From Candidatus Termititenax sp. (GTDB taxonomy: Bacteria; Margulisbacteria; Riflemargulisbacteria; GWF2-35-9; DYQY01), in NCBI GenBank assembly GCA_020719045.1, contig DYQY01000003.1, positions 126,149 through 163,646 on the forward strand: a DNA stretch of 37,498 bases. The letters are read 5' to 3'. Positions 8,056 to 15,786 of the stretch are shown here, in pieces. The position numbers and the translations under genes were made by a program. Under the pieces are notes generated by a model. The model was not told where the DNA came from, did no database searches, and saw only the letters and a program-made list of their open reading frames with translations. The stretch's first letter is position 1, and every line of letters starts with the position of its first letter.

Positions 8056-9136
8056 TATTTATCAGTTCTGGCGATAACGGGAATTCAATTTGAGTTTTAT
8101 CTAGTTTGAACATTGGTATAGCATTTTCATCGCAGGCGAGCTTTGGGGCAATAAAGCGAATGAACCTATCAACTGAGTTGCTTTGCATGAAAGAAGAAGC
8201 TATCTGGCTCCCTCCTTCAATGAATATAGAGTAGATGTTGAGTGTATATAATTCTTTAAGGACTTTTTTAATATTAAACCCAGTATCTTGAAGCTCTAAG
8301 AAAACAAAGTCTGCCCCTTTGTCGGAAATAGTTTTTAGTTTCTTTTTAAAGGCTTCTTTTTCTTCATTTTTTATTGATGATGGTGCTTGAGTAACAAATA
8401 TTACTCTATCGTTTGATTCAAATATTTTGGCATCTGCCGGAACTTGCAGAAAAGGGTCAACAATAATTTTCGTCCAACTTAGCTTTTTTTTTGTATGACG
8501 AGCAGTGAGCGTAGGATTGTCACTGCAAACGGTTCCTGCCCCAACGAGGATGGCGTCGTGTTCATATCTTAATTGGTGTACATATTCTCTGCTGTTATGA
8601 TTAGTAATCCATTTGCTGTTATAGAATCTGTCAGCTATTTTGCCATCAAGTGTTGTTGCAAGCTTAAGAGTAACATAAGGTCTCTGATATTTAATGTATT
8701 TAATAAACGCTTGGTTAATTGCTTTGGCCTCTTTTTCCATTGATCCATATTCAACCTTAATGTTATTTGTTTTAAGAATGTTTTCTGATTCAGAAACGAG
8801 AGGATTTGGATCTTTCATAGCTACGACAACTCTGTTAATACCAGTTTCAATTATTGCGTCTGTGCATGGTGGTGTTTTTCCGAAGTGGCAACATGGCTCA
8901 AGTGTTACATAAAGAGTGGCATCTTTTGCTAGTTCTCCAGCTTTTTCGAGTGCGATTCTTTCAGCATGAGCTTCTCCATATTTTTGATGGTAACCAGTTG
9001 AAATGATTTTGTTATCTTTTACAACAACTGCACCAACTAGTGGGTTTGGTGAAACGCTTCCAGCGCCTTTGATAGCCAAAGAAAGAGCTTTTTTCATAAA
9101 CTTTATATCAATATTTTTATCAGTGTTGTTAGGCAT
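8003..9136 (-). CDS. ribD: Riboflavin biosynthesis deaminase/reductase RibD
   Basis: Bifunctional enzyme for the second and third steps of riboflavin synthesis: deamination of the pyrimidine made by GTP cyclohydrolase II, then NADPH-dependent reduction of the ribosyl chain. The 377 residues hold an N-terminal cytidine-deaminase-like zinc domain with HAE (in GEAHAERIALEKAG) and the PCC...PPC motif (TLEPCCHFGKTPPCTDAI). A C-terminal RibD reductase domain runs from about residue 145, with TLKLATTLDGKIAD and FIEGGSQIASSF. It overlaps rpe by 8 bp, so coupled translation is likely. No other rib genes are present here, so the pathway is split in this genome. The 3' end overlaps the HD-protein gene tail to tail. 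Confidence 0.95.
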   Translation of the reverse strand: MPNNTDKNIDIKFMKKALSLAIKGAGSVSPNPLVGAVVVKDNKIISTGYHQKYGEAHAERIALEKAGELAKDATLYVTLEPCCHFGKTPPCTDAIIETGINRVVVAMKDPNPLVSESENILKTNNIKVEYGSMEKEAKAINQAFIKYIKYQRPYVTLKLATTLDGKIADRFYNSKWITNHNSREYVHQLRYEHDAILVGAGTVCSDNPTLTARHTKKKLSWTKIIVDPFLQVPADAKIFESNDRVIFVTQAPSSIKNEEKEAFKKKLKTISDKGADFVFLELQDTGFNIKKVLKELYTLNIYSIFIEGGSQIASSFMQSNSVDRFIRFIAPKLACDENAIPMFKLDKTQIEFPLSPELINTKIFGQDVMLEYLLAKY

Positions 9137-9770
9137 TCTTTAAAGCTTGAATAGTTGCTGGAATATTGTTGCTGTTGAAAACCGTAGAGCCTGCAACGAG
9201 TATGTCGACGCCTGCATTTGTTATTTCTTTTGCGTTGTCAGTAGTTACTCCACCATCAATTTCAATTAAGGTACTTAGGCCTAGTTCTGTTATTTTACTT
9301 TTTAGGGTTTTTACTTTTTCAAGAGTGTAAGGAATGAACTTTTGACCACCAAAGCCTGGGTTTACAGACATTATTAGAACAAGGTCTATGAGTTCAAGAA
9401 TAGGAAAAAGTACTTCAACAGGAGTCGCAGGATTAATCGAAACCCCAGCTTTTGCATCTGTAGCTTTTATTTGATGAATTAACCTATCTAAGTGGTGACT
9501 TGCTTCATAATGGACTGTGATGATATCTGCTCCAGCTTTTCTGAAGTCATCAATAAGGTTTTCAGGCTTAACTATCATTAAATGAACATCTAATGGCAGA
9601 GAGGTTATTTTCTTTAGATTCTTTATCACAACAGGTCCTATTGTGATATTTGGAACAAATTGACCGTCCATAACATCAATGTGTACATAATCTGCTGAGC
9701 TGATAGCCTTAATGTCTTTTTCAAGATTATTAAAATCAGCTGAAAGAATGGAAGGTGCTATTAGTGCCAT
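9129..9770 (-). CDS. rpe: Ribulose-phosphate 3-epimerase
   Basis: TIM-barrel metalloenzyme interconverting ribulose 5-phosphate and xylulose 5-phosphate in the pentose phosphate pathway, 213 aa (normal length). Conserved blocks are all present: APSILSADFNNL, the metal and catalytic motif VHIDVMDGQFVPN, DVHLMIVKPE, VNPGFGGQKFIP and EIDGGVTTDNA. It overlaps the start of ribD by 8 bp and follows rsgA by 63 bp on the same strand. The order PASTA protein, rsgA, rpe resembles the prkC-rsgA-rpe order of Firmicutes. The reaction supplies ribulose 5-phosphate, a riboflavin precursor, so the coupling with ribD makes metabolic sense. Confidence 0.96.
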   Translation of the reverse strand: MALIAPSILSADFNNLEKDIKAISSADYVHIDVMDGQFVPNITIGPVVIKNLKKITSLPLDVHLMIVKPENLIDDFRKAGADIITVHYEASHHLDRLIHQIKATDAKAGVSINPATPVEVLFPILELIDLVLIMSVNPGFGGQKFIPYTLEKVKTLKSKITELGLSTLIEIDGGVTTDNAKEITNAGVDILVAGSTVFNSNNIPATIQALKNA

Positions 9771-9833
9771 ACGATTATTATATAGCCTAAAGTTAAAAGC
9801 TGAAAGTCTAAAGCTCTTTTTGGATAAACGAGG

Positions 9834-10706
9834 CTAGTATTTAGGTTTAAGTTTTTTAAGCTCATCAATTAGTTTTAAGTAAGAATCATACCGAGATGGA
9901 CTTATTTCACCGTTTTGAGTTGCTTGTTTTATTGCACACTGTGGTTCTGTAAGGTGTTTGCAGTTATCAAATTTACATTGATCATTTAAGTTTAGGAACT
10001 CAGGGAATAGTTTATCAATAGGGGCATCTTTAAGTGTTTCTATGTCTATCATGGAGTATCCTGGGGTGTCTACAAGAAAGCAATTATGTTCTAGATTGTA
10101 GTAGAGTATTGTTTGCGTTGTTGTTTGTTTTCCTTTTTTAGTTTTTTCAGATATTGCACCTGTTCTAATAAAGTTTTCACCAAATAGTTGATTAATGATG
10201 GTTGATTTTCCAACGCCAGAGTTGCCAGCAAAAGCGATTGTTTTATTATTTATTAGCTTGAAAATCGATGCTTTTTCTTCCTTTGAAAGTGAAAGCGCAC
10301 TAAGAAAGAAGCAGGTGAATCCAAGCTTGTCATATAGTTTCAGTTTTTGTTTTTGAGCGTCGTTAGACAAATCGTTTTTGTTAAAAATAATAACTGGTGT
10401 GACCTTAAGGTGACTGTAGTAACTTAGGAAACTATCAATTATATAAAAGGAATAATCTGGGTCAGCGATTGCAACTACTAGAAATACAAAATCAATATTT
10501 GCGAGTAGAGGTTTTTTGATTAAGTTTTTTCTTGGAAGTATTTTTGTTATTAAGTTTTCTTGCGAGCTTGACTCATATTCAACCTGGTCGCCAACAGTAG
10601 GGTTTTTAATGGTTTTTCTTTTGTATGCTAGTAGTTCTTTTTTATTTGTATCAATAAGAGTAAAGATATTGTTATGGATCTTACAGATAGTACCAATCAG
10701 AGCCAT
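9834..10706 (-). CDS. rsgA: Ribosome small-subunit-dependent GTPase A
   Basis: Circularly permuted GTPase acting in late maturation of the 30S subunit, 290 aa. An N-terminal OB-fold covers about residues 1-65. The GTPase motifs are permuted as the family requires: G4 NKND (109-112), then G1 GNSGVGKS (161-168), then G3 DTPG (213-216). A C-terminal zinc knuckle uses C244, C249, H251 and C257. All key residues are present. It begins 3 bp after the PASTA-protein gene ends, so the two are probably co-transcribed. Confidence 0.95.
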   Translation of the reverse strand: MALIGTICKIHNNIFTLIDTNKKELLAYKRKTIKNPTVGDQVEYESSSQENLITKILPRKNLIKKPLLANIDFVFLVVAIADPDYSFYIIDSFLSYYSHLKVTPVIIFNKNDLSNDAQKQKLKLYDKLGFTCFFLSALSLSKEEKASIFKLINNKTIAFAGNSGVGKSTIINQLFGENFIRTGAISEKTKKGKQTTTQTILYYNLEHNCFLVDTPGYSMIDIETLKDAPIDKLFPEFLNLNDQCKFDNCKHLTEPQCAIKQATQNGEISPSRYDSYLKLIDELKKLKPKY

Positions 10707-10709
10707 ATA

Positions 10710-11549
10710 TTAAAAGATAACTTTAAATGTTTTTACTTGGATATCGTTTAAGAAGACATCAACTCTGTTCCCAAGGGTTTCTTCAAACTCAAAAGAAAAG
10801 TCTTTGCCAGAGTCAACTTTTTCGTTATAAAGCGGTTTTGCGCGATTGTTGGCAACTGTAACAATTTTAATGTTGTTCTTTTTTGTAGCTTCTTCAGCCG
10901 GCATTTGTAATGCTATCTTAACTAGGGCTTTATTTTCTCCTTCTGCTATTTTATGCACAGATACAGATACAGGAAAGCCTTTTGAGATAGTAGCTTCAAT
11001 AACAGTGTTTCTTTGGATATATTCTCCAATGTTTGGACTTGTTGAAATGATAGTTCCTTCTTTGTATTCTGAGGAAAACACTTCGTCAAAGGTAGTAACC
11101 ATAACATTGTAGTCCATTAGTAACTCAGTAGCCTGTTCGATGTAGAGTCCTTTTATATCATGTAGGCTGACTTTTTCTTGACCGCTATTTACGATGTAAA
11201 GAATTTTTCTGCCACTTTTTACTATGCTACCTGCTTCTGGGTCTGTAGCGAGAATAATGTTTGGTTGTGCTTCTTCAGAAAAGCGACTTCCTCCAAGGAA
11301 TGGTTCAAGTTTGTATTTTTTTAGAACATACTCTGCATCATACACATCTAGCCCAACAACATTTGGGACCCTTACATCAGGGATAGCTTTTATATAGTTA
11401 ACAAGAAAAGAATATAGTAGTGCGCACCCAAGACCAATAATTGCAATAATAACAGCATAGGTAATCAGAAGTTTCTTTTTTTTGCTAGCCTTTTCAGCAG
11501 CAATATCTTCATTTTTTTTAGTTTTATTGTCTTTAACCTTATCAGCCAT
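10710..11549 (-). CDS. Membrane-anchored PASTA-domain protein (no kinase)
   Basis: A 279-aa protein with a lysine-rich cytoplasmic N-terminus (about 1-27), one membrane helix (about 28-50) and two extracytoplasmic PASTA repeats. The first begins VRVPNVVGLDVYDAEYVLKK (about 60-122) and the second LHDIKGLYIEQATELLMD (about 124-190). A beta-rich tail of about 85 residues follows. PASTA domains bind peptidoglycan fragments or muropeptides in PrkC/PknB kinases and in PBPs. Here there is no kinase or penicillin-binding domain, although the gene occupies the place of prkC upstream of rsgA-rpe. Likely a cell-wall-binding protein; its exact role is unknown. Confidence 0.8.
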   Translation of the reverse strand: MADKVKDNKTKKNEDIAAEKASKKKKLLITYAVIIAIIGLGCALLYSFLVNYIKAIPDVRVPNVVGLDVYDAEYVLKKYKLEPFLGGSRFSEEAQPNIILATDPEAGSIVKSGRKILYIVNSGQEKVSLHDIKGLYIEQATELLMDYNVMVTTFDEVFSSEYKEGTIISTSPNIGEYIQRNTVIEATISKGFPVSVSVHKIAEGENKALVKIALQMPAEEATKKNNIKIVTVANNRAKPLYNEKVDSGKDFSFEFEETLGNRVDVFLNDIQVKTFKVIF

Positions 11550-11627
11550 GTTTAAGATAACCTTTCTTTGATTAAGAGCAAGTATACCGTGAAGCAGTAA
11601 TCGTTATCAAGTTTTATAAATACTAAC

Positions 11628-11656
11628 TTGCCTAATGTGAGCATCTTTCATATAAT
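11628..11656 (+). promoter_or_regulatory. Promoter of tRNA-Tyr
   Basis: TTGCCT (11628-11633), a 17-bp spacer and TATAAT (11651-11656) lie 17 bp before the mature tRNA-Tyr 5' end. The boxes and spacing are close to sigma-70 consensus. Confidence 0.7.
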
Positions 11657-11672
11657 TACCTTTACGTTTTGT

Positions 11673-11758
11673 GGACAGATGGCCGAGTGGCTAAAGGCGG
11701 CAGACTGTAAATCTGCTCGGGCAACCGTACGTTGGTTCGAATCCAGCTCTGTCCACCA
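11673..11758 (+). tRNA. tRNA-Tyr (GUA)
   Basis: Acceptor GGACAGA pairs with TCTGTCC, followed by discriminator A and encoded CCA. The anticodon stem-loop CAGA-CTGTAAA-TCTG gives GUA. The variable arm is long, as in bacterial tyrosine tRNA, and the T-loop is TTCGAAT. It marks the left edge of the accessory island. Confidence 0.95.
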
Positions 11759-11823
11759 TTACGTCGCATAACACTAACTCAAATCCAAATGTTTAAAAGG
11801 TCTAGAGGCTAAAAGTGTGTTTT

Positions 11824-11852
11824 GTTTTCAGTGTAAATTTAATGCTGAAAAC
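11824..11852 (+). terminator. Possible terminator hairpin after tRNA-Tyr
   Basis: GTTTTCAG and CTGAAAAC form an 8-bp stem with a 13-nt loop, followed within 6 nt by a run of five T. It could end the tRNA-Tyr transcript or be part of an element end. The stem is AT-rich, so the call is weak. The rest of 11760-11930 holds no reading frame that I can support. Confidence 0.35.
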
Positions 11853-11930
11853 GCAACTTTTTGTTAAATATTCAAACTGTTAGGTTTGTGTTTCGGGATA
11901 GCAAAATTATGGTGACAATTCGAACCTTGG

Positions 11931-12701
11931 TCACTGAGTCATATCGAAGTGCATTTCCCATGGCAGAAACACAAAGCTAATTAGCAAGGTATCGCTGGAG
12001 ACTATGATTTTATCTATAAGTTTAGACAGTCGTAACTTGTGCTGATAAGTACCGTTGTAGGGTGAACCTGAACGGTACTTTATTAGCAGTTGCTTGATTT
12101 CACTGATGTTGATTAGTTCTTCCTTAGTTTTTGTGATGCAAAACAGCTGTTTATTGATAGTTGTTTTGAGCTGTTTTTCTTCTTCCTCAAGTTCAGTTAG
12201 TTTGGTGTTTATGATTTCGCGTTCTTGGCTTAAAAACTGGCTGGATAATAAGGTGTCTAAATATTTATCACGTTTTGTCTTTAGTTGGTAAAGATTATTT
12301 TCTGAATTCTGTTGGGATTTCTCCTGTTCATTAATTTGGTCATAATAGCTTCATTGTGCTTTAGGAGCTTGTTTTCAAATTTATTAAATTCTGTATCTAT
12401 TGATAGACTTATTAAGATTTCAACCACTCTATTATCCAACTGTTCGCAGGCAAAATGTTGTTGGCATGTTTTGCTTTTAACTCTAACAAAAGTACTCTCC
12501 TTAAAGATGGTTTCCACCTTCTGGAAGGTCGGTATTCCCGCCAGATTTGCCACGCTCGATGTAGAGGTTATGGATGTCAAAATTACGGAAATCGCAAAAC
12601 TTCCTTAGTTCCTTTTCTTGTTCTTCTAAAGAATCTCCTTCATTGGCTTGGCGTTCTGTAGATACTCGAAGATATAACGCTACTTTAAAATTGTTTTTCA
12701 T
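11931..12701 (-). pseudogene. Large serine recombinase, degraded copy A
   Basis: Remnant of a site-specific large serine recombinase. The N-terminus keeps the resolvase start with catalytic Ser (VALYLRVSTERQANEGDS) up to ERGKSGGNT near residue 57. An internal deletion then removes most of the catalytic and recombinase domains and shifts the frame. The next piece, PTFQKVETIFKESTF (about 12520-12560), matches TFEKVQQIF of the other copy at 23,3xx. The zinc-ribbon region is also shortened (KTCQQHFACEQLDNRV). A further frameshift near 12345 leads into the C-terminal coiled coil (LTELEEEEKQLKTTI) and tail ending at 11931. It cannot make an active recombinase. It faces outward, towards tRNA-Tyr. 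Confidence 0.85.
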
Positions 12702-13121
12702 TCATTTCTTTTCACCTTTCACTGTTCACTTTTCACTCAAAGCTGGCTACTTTAGGTAGACAGCTTTGTAAGCACCTTCCCAGCAACCACCACAAAGAAG
12801 AGGCTTCCATTTGATATTAGGAAACTCCGGAAGAGCACAATCCAAACAAAATATAACCACCTGCAACTGTCCAGCAAGTGCCTTGCGGATAGTGAACAAA
12901 CTTCCCTTGCTATCGCCATGCAAGAAAGCAACTATGCCAGATACAGCTTCGATTAACCGCATGTTACGTTGTAGGAGCCCAGTGCGAACTATGGGATATT
13001 CTTCCTTGCCTTGTAGACTGCCCCAGATAACGAAACCACCATACTGCTTGAACTGCCTAGTAAGTGAGCGGACTTTGACTGGAAAACCTTCATAGGTACA
13101 CCAAGGACTGTACAGCGTGCC
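12607..13121. repeat. Inverted repeat arm A (SLOG end plus recombinase start)
   Basis: 515 bp that match 22589-23102 in inverted orientation, with scattered, mostly third-position differences. The arm covers the last 125 codons of a SLOG-fold gene, the 45-bp spacer and the first 33 codons of a serine recombinase. Outside the arm the two copies diverge at once. Confidence 0.9.
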
Positions 13122-13931
13122 AGAAGTCTGAATTGCGGTGCTAAATTCCGACACGTCTTTAATAAGCTCCTGAGTGAGTCTGGCCTCGAAGCCATTTCCT
13201 AGCTTCAGGCTCAATTTATCCTTGTCACTCATTTGGAACTCGCTACCGAATACAATGGACTTCACTTCACCATTATCATAAGTAACTTCAAAAGTAAGAC
13301 CAACTCCATCTGAGGCTTTCCACTGCCCGAAGATACTAAGGTCTTTATTCTGTGACCCTATCATGATTTTTGTTTTTATTTGATTCTTTTCCAGTAACGA
13401 TGTGCCGACTTTGAAATCAAATCCAGAAACACTCAAATTACTCAATTCATAGTATAACCGATTGTTTTTGGTGATATCCCAAGTGCCTTTAAAAGTCAGT
13501 TGATGCGTTTCCTTTTTCTTGAAAATAAGACTGGCTGTTTCATACTCATAAATAATTCTATTTTTGTCATCTATAATCCAAGTATTAGTGAAAGTAAGAA
13601 CATCATGTCGACCAGATTCTTTCTTTACCTTAAAGATGAGTTTATTGTTTTTATCTGCTTCCCAAACTCCTTGAAGTGCAAGTAAATCGGTTGCAATCTT
13701 GGAAGTATTTTCATTATGACTCACTTCAAAACTAAGAATATTAGGGAAAACGTCATTGAAGCGACCTGATAAAATAATTTTGTCACCAAACTGGGTGTCT
13801 TGAGTCGCGTCTATCGTGATACAGAGTTCATGGTCAGTCGTAAGAGACCAGGTTCCATCGACAGTAACGTTCTTGTTAATAACAAGCTGATTTTTGGCAT
13901 TAATAGAGCAAGTTTTAATAGCTGTGCTCAT
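12747..13931 (-). CDS. Beta-repeat protein fused to the C-terminal part of a SLOG (DprA-like) domain
   Basis: 394 aa in two unrelated parts. Residues 1-270 are beta-rich and carry a degenerate motif GxWxxxxxNxLxFxV near residues 26, 88, 117, 149, 202 and 229. I do not recognise the family. Residues 271-394 begin GTLYSPWCTYEGF and carry GSLFTIRKALAGQLQVVIF. They correspond to the second half of the SLOG protein at 22465-22963, with few amino-acid differences. The switch point, 13121, is exactly the end of the inverted repeat arm. The fusion therefore looks like a recombination product rather than an evolved domain pairing, and the Rossmann-type nucleotide-binding GSR...GGAxGAD half is missing. 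The start overlaps the preceding gene in ATGA. Confidence 0.6.
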   Translation of the reverse strand: MSTAIKTCSINAKNQLVINKNVTVDGTWSLTTDHELCITIDATQDTQFGDKIILSGRFNDVFPNILSFEVSHNENTSKIATDLLALQGVWEADKNNKLIFKVKKESGRHDVLTFTNTWIIDDKNRIIYEYETASLIFKKKETHQLTFKGTWDITKNNRLYYELSNLSVSGFDFKVGTSLLEKNQIKTKIMIGSQNKDLSIFGQWKASDGVGLTFEVTYDNGEVKSIVFGSEFQMSDKDKLSLKLGNGFEARLTQELIKDVSEFSTAIQTSGTLYSPWCTYEGFPVKVRSLTRQFKQYGGFVIWGSLQGKEEYPIVRTGLLQRNMRLIEAVSGIVAFLHGDSKGSLFTIRKALAGQLQVVIFCLDCALPEFPNIKWKPLLCGGCWEGAYKAVYLK

Positions 13932-14122
13932 GCTTCTTCAGGTGTGTCACTTTCTGGGTCAATCCATTTGATTTTTTGTCCACAATAAGGACAGAATCTG
14001 AATCTTACTCCATCTTCCTCAAAATCACTAAAAGTATCTTTGTCAGAGGCTTTAGCTAGCTTGGCGCTGTCATCTGCACCGTAATACCCTACAAGATGAT
14101 TACATGTAATGATTTTGCTCAT
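13928..14122 (-). CDS. Small CPYCG zinc-ribbon-like protein
   Basis: A 64-aa acidic protein with CPYCG near residues 44-48 and an earlier cysteine (TCNHLVGYYG). It looks like half or all of a small zinc ribbon of the type often found in phages and mobile elements. The function is unknown. Its TGA overlaps the ATG of the beta-repeat gene by 4 bp, so the two form a coupled pair. No clear Shine-Dalgarno precedes the ATG at 14122. It is divergent from the ATPase gene at 14248. Confidence 0.55.
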   Translation of the reverse strand: MSKIITCNHLVGYYGADDSAKLAKASDKDTFSDFEEDGVRFRFCPYCGQKIKWIDPESDTPEEA

Positions 14123-14200
14123 AACTATAATTTAACGCTATAATGGAATCAGAATCAATAGGACTTGTGATATAAGTTATTAACGGTACCCTCCCACCTT

Positions 14201-14227
14201 TTGAGTCCATCCTGTCAATGATATAAT
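14201..14227 (+). promoter_or_regulatory. Candidate promoter of the ATPase-primase unit
   Basis: TTGAGT (14201-14206) and TATAAT (14222-14227) with a short 15-bp spacer end 20 bp before the first ATG. An alternative with better spacing is TTGCTC (14115-14120), 18 bp, TATAAT (14139-14144). The 125-bp divergent gap thus holds two plus-strand candidates and no obvious operator. Confidence 0.4.
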
Positions 14228-14247
14228 GAACTAAAGATATTTAAAAA

Positions 14248-15741
14248 ATGGAGCAAACTAAAAAAATGGAACACAATTTAATCGAAACCATTCTAGCAAT
14301 CCCCGCCGAAACCCAAGGCATCGAATTCAAAAGGCTTGGCGGAGAATCCGTGGTCAAAAAGTTATTGCAGACCATAGTAGCCATGGCAAATACTGAGGGT
14401 GGCTATATTGTTCTTGGTGTTGATGATCCAGAGAAATCGAAATTAAAGGGATTTGATAGAATCTATGGAATTGAGGAAAACTTAACATCCTATGATGAGC
14501 TTGAACGGGAAATCAAGAATATAACACCACCATTGATAGGTATATGGCCAGGTCAAATCATTGAGATTTTAAACATACAAAAGCGGGTCGTCTTATTAAA
14601 TATTCCTAAAGTTGTTAATAGTTTCCGCTCCATTAACAACCAGGTGTTTATCCGGCAGGAAAAAGGTAATCGGCAGATTACTGCACATGAGTTGGTTAAA
14701 TTTGCTTATGCAAAGGGATTTGAAAAGGCTGACAAGCAAGTAGTTGACGTGCAATTTGATCTCTTGGAGACACCATCCTATCAATCTTGGCGAGAGACTA
14801 GACGATTAAGCGGTAAAATTACTACAGTTCTTGAACGAACCGGGCTGGCACGTATTGACAAGGAAGGAAAATTGAAACCGACATTGGCGGCGTTATTATT
14901 ATTTGCTGAGTTCCCTAGCGATTTGACAGAAACCAAATGCGCTATCCGCGTTATGCAATATGAAGGTACGATAGAAACTATCACCGATAAACCAAATCTG
15001 ATTGGTGTGCCTAAAACTATTCAAGGACCACTAGTTCAACAACTGGCTAATGCCCATGAGTATGTATTAACCTTGTTACGCACAGGTATTCAGGTACCTT
15101 CTGGTTTCCGAACACGGTATATTATTCCTGAAAGAGCTATTAAGGAAGCACTAACTAATGCTGTGATCCACAGAGACTATTACATCAAACGCGACATCGA
15201 GGTTAAAATTTATGAAGATCGTGTTGAGGTTGAAAGTCCTGGGCTACTTCCTTACAACATCACCTCACACAATATTGGGCATGTTCGTGCCGAGGGTTAT
15301 CGTAATGACTTATTGGTTAAACATCTTCGAGAATTCCCAGAGCCTCCTAACCTTGATCAAAATGAAGGGGTGCGTGCGATGCGTGCTGAAATGCAGGCAA
15401 AGGATTTATATCCCCCTTTATTCTGGTCGTATCCCCATACACAGGACTCAGTTAGAGTAATCCTTTTGAATGAACATAGGGCGGATGAATGGGAAAAAAT
15501 TTCTTTTTACTTAACAGATCATCCCTATCTTACAAATGAAGAAGCACGCAAGCTAACTGGCGTCATGCATCGCGATAAAATGTCGCGTTTACTCAATAAA
15601 TGGGTAAATCAAGGTGTTTTAGTAAAGACCGTTCCTTCAACAGGTTATGTGAGGGGAACTCGTTACAAATTACCAGACTCGAGGGAGATACAACAGAATT
15701 TTTATGAGGATCCCACTAATACAAGTAAAAATAAAGTCTAA
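14248..15741 (+). CDS. Schlafen/AlbA_2-GHKL ATPase protein (ATP-binding, RecG-related family)
   Basis: A 497-aa cytoplasmic protein. Residues about 15-155 are an AlbA_2 (Schlafen-type) putative nucleic-acid-binding domain: QGIEFKRLGG, MANTEGGYIVLGVDDP and the arm VFIRQEKGNRQITAHEL. Residues about 290-400 are a GHKL-type ATPase domain (HATPase_c_4) with N-box PERAIKEALTNAVIHRDYY and VEVESPG. A winged helix near 435-480 (LTNEEARKLTG...LLNKWVNQG) ends the fold. Such proteins are annotated as ATP-dependent helicase RecG-like or transcriptional regulators, but no helicase domain is present. Many sit in defence islands. An ATG at 14266 is an alternative start; neither has a good ribosome site. The primase-helicase gene follows after 45 bp. 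Base composition is less AT-rich than the flanks, suggesting transfer. Confidence 0.8.
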   Translation: MEQTKKMEHNLIETILAIPAETQGIEFKRLGGESVVKKLLQTIVAMANTEGGYIVLGVDDPEKSKLKGFDRIYGIEENLTSYDELEREIKNITPPLIGIWPGQIIEILNIQKRVVLLNIPKVVNSFRSINNQVFIRQEKGNRQITAHELVKFAYAKGFEKADKQVVDVQFDLLETPSYQSWRETRRLSGKITTVLERTGLARIDKEGKLKPTLAALLLFAEFPSDLTETKCAIRVMQYEGTIETITDKPNLIGVPKTIQGPLVQQLANAHEYVLTLLRTGIQVPSGFRTRYIIPERAIKEALTNAVIHRDYYIKRDIEVKIYEDRVEVESPGLLPYNITSHNIGHVRAEGYRNDLLVKHLREFPEPPNLDQNEGVRAMRAEMQAKDLYPPLFWSYPHTQDSVRVILLNEHRADEWEKISFYLTDHPYLTNEEARKLTGVMHRDKMSRLLNKWVNQGVLVKTVPSTGYVRGTRYKLPDSREIQQNFYEDPTNTSKNKV

Positions 15742-15786
15742 CAACCACAAGGGATTTGCAATTTTTTACATGCAAAATCATCACAA

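Noticed and set aside
9771-9833. Repeated AGCTTTAG-like words between rpe and rsgA as a terminator
   Set aside because: No stable stem followed by a T-run could be drawn.
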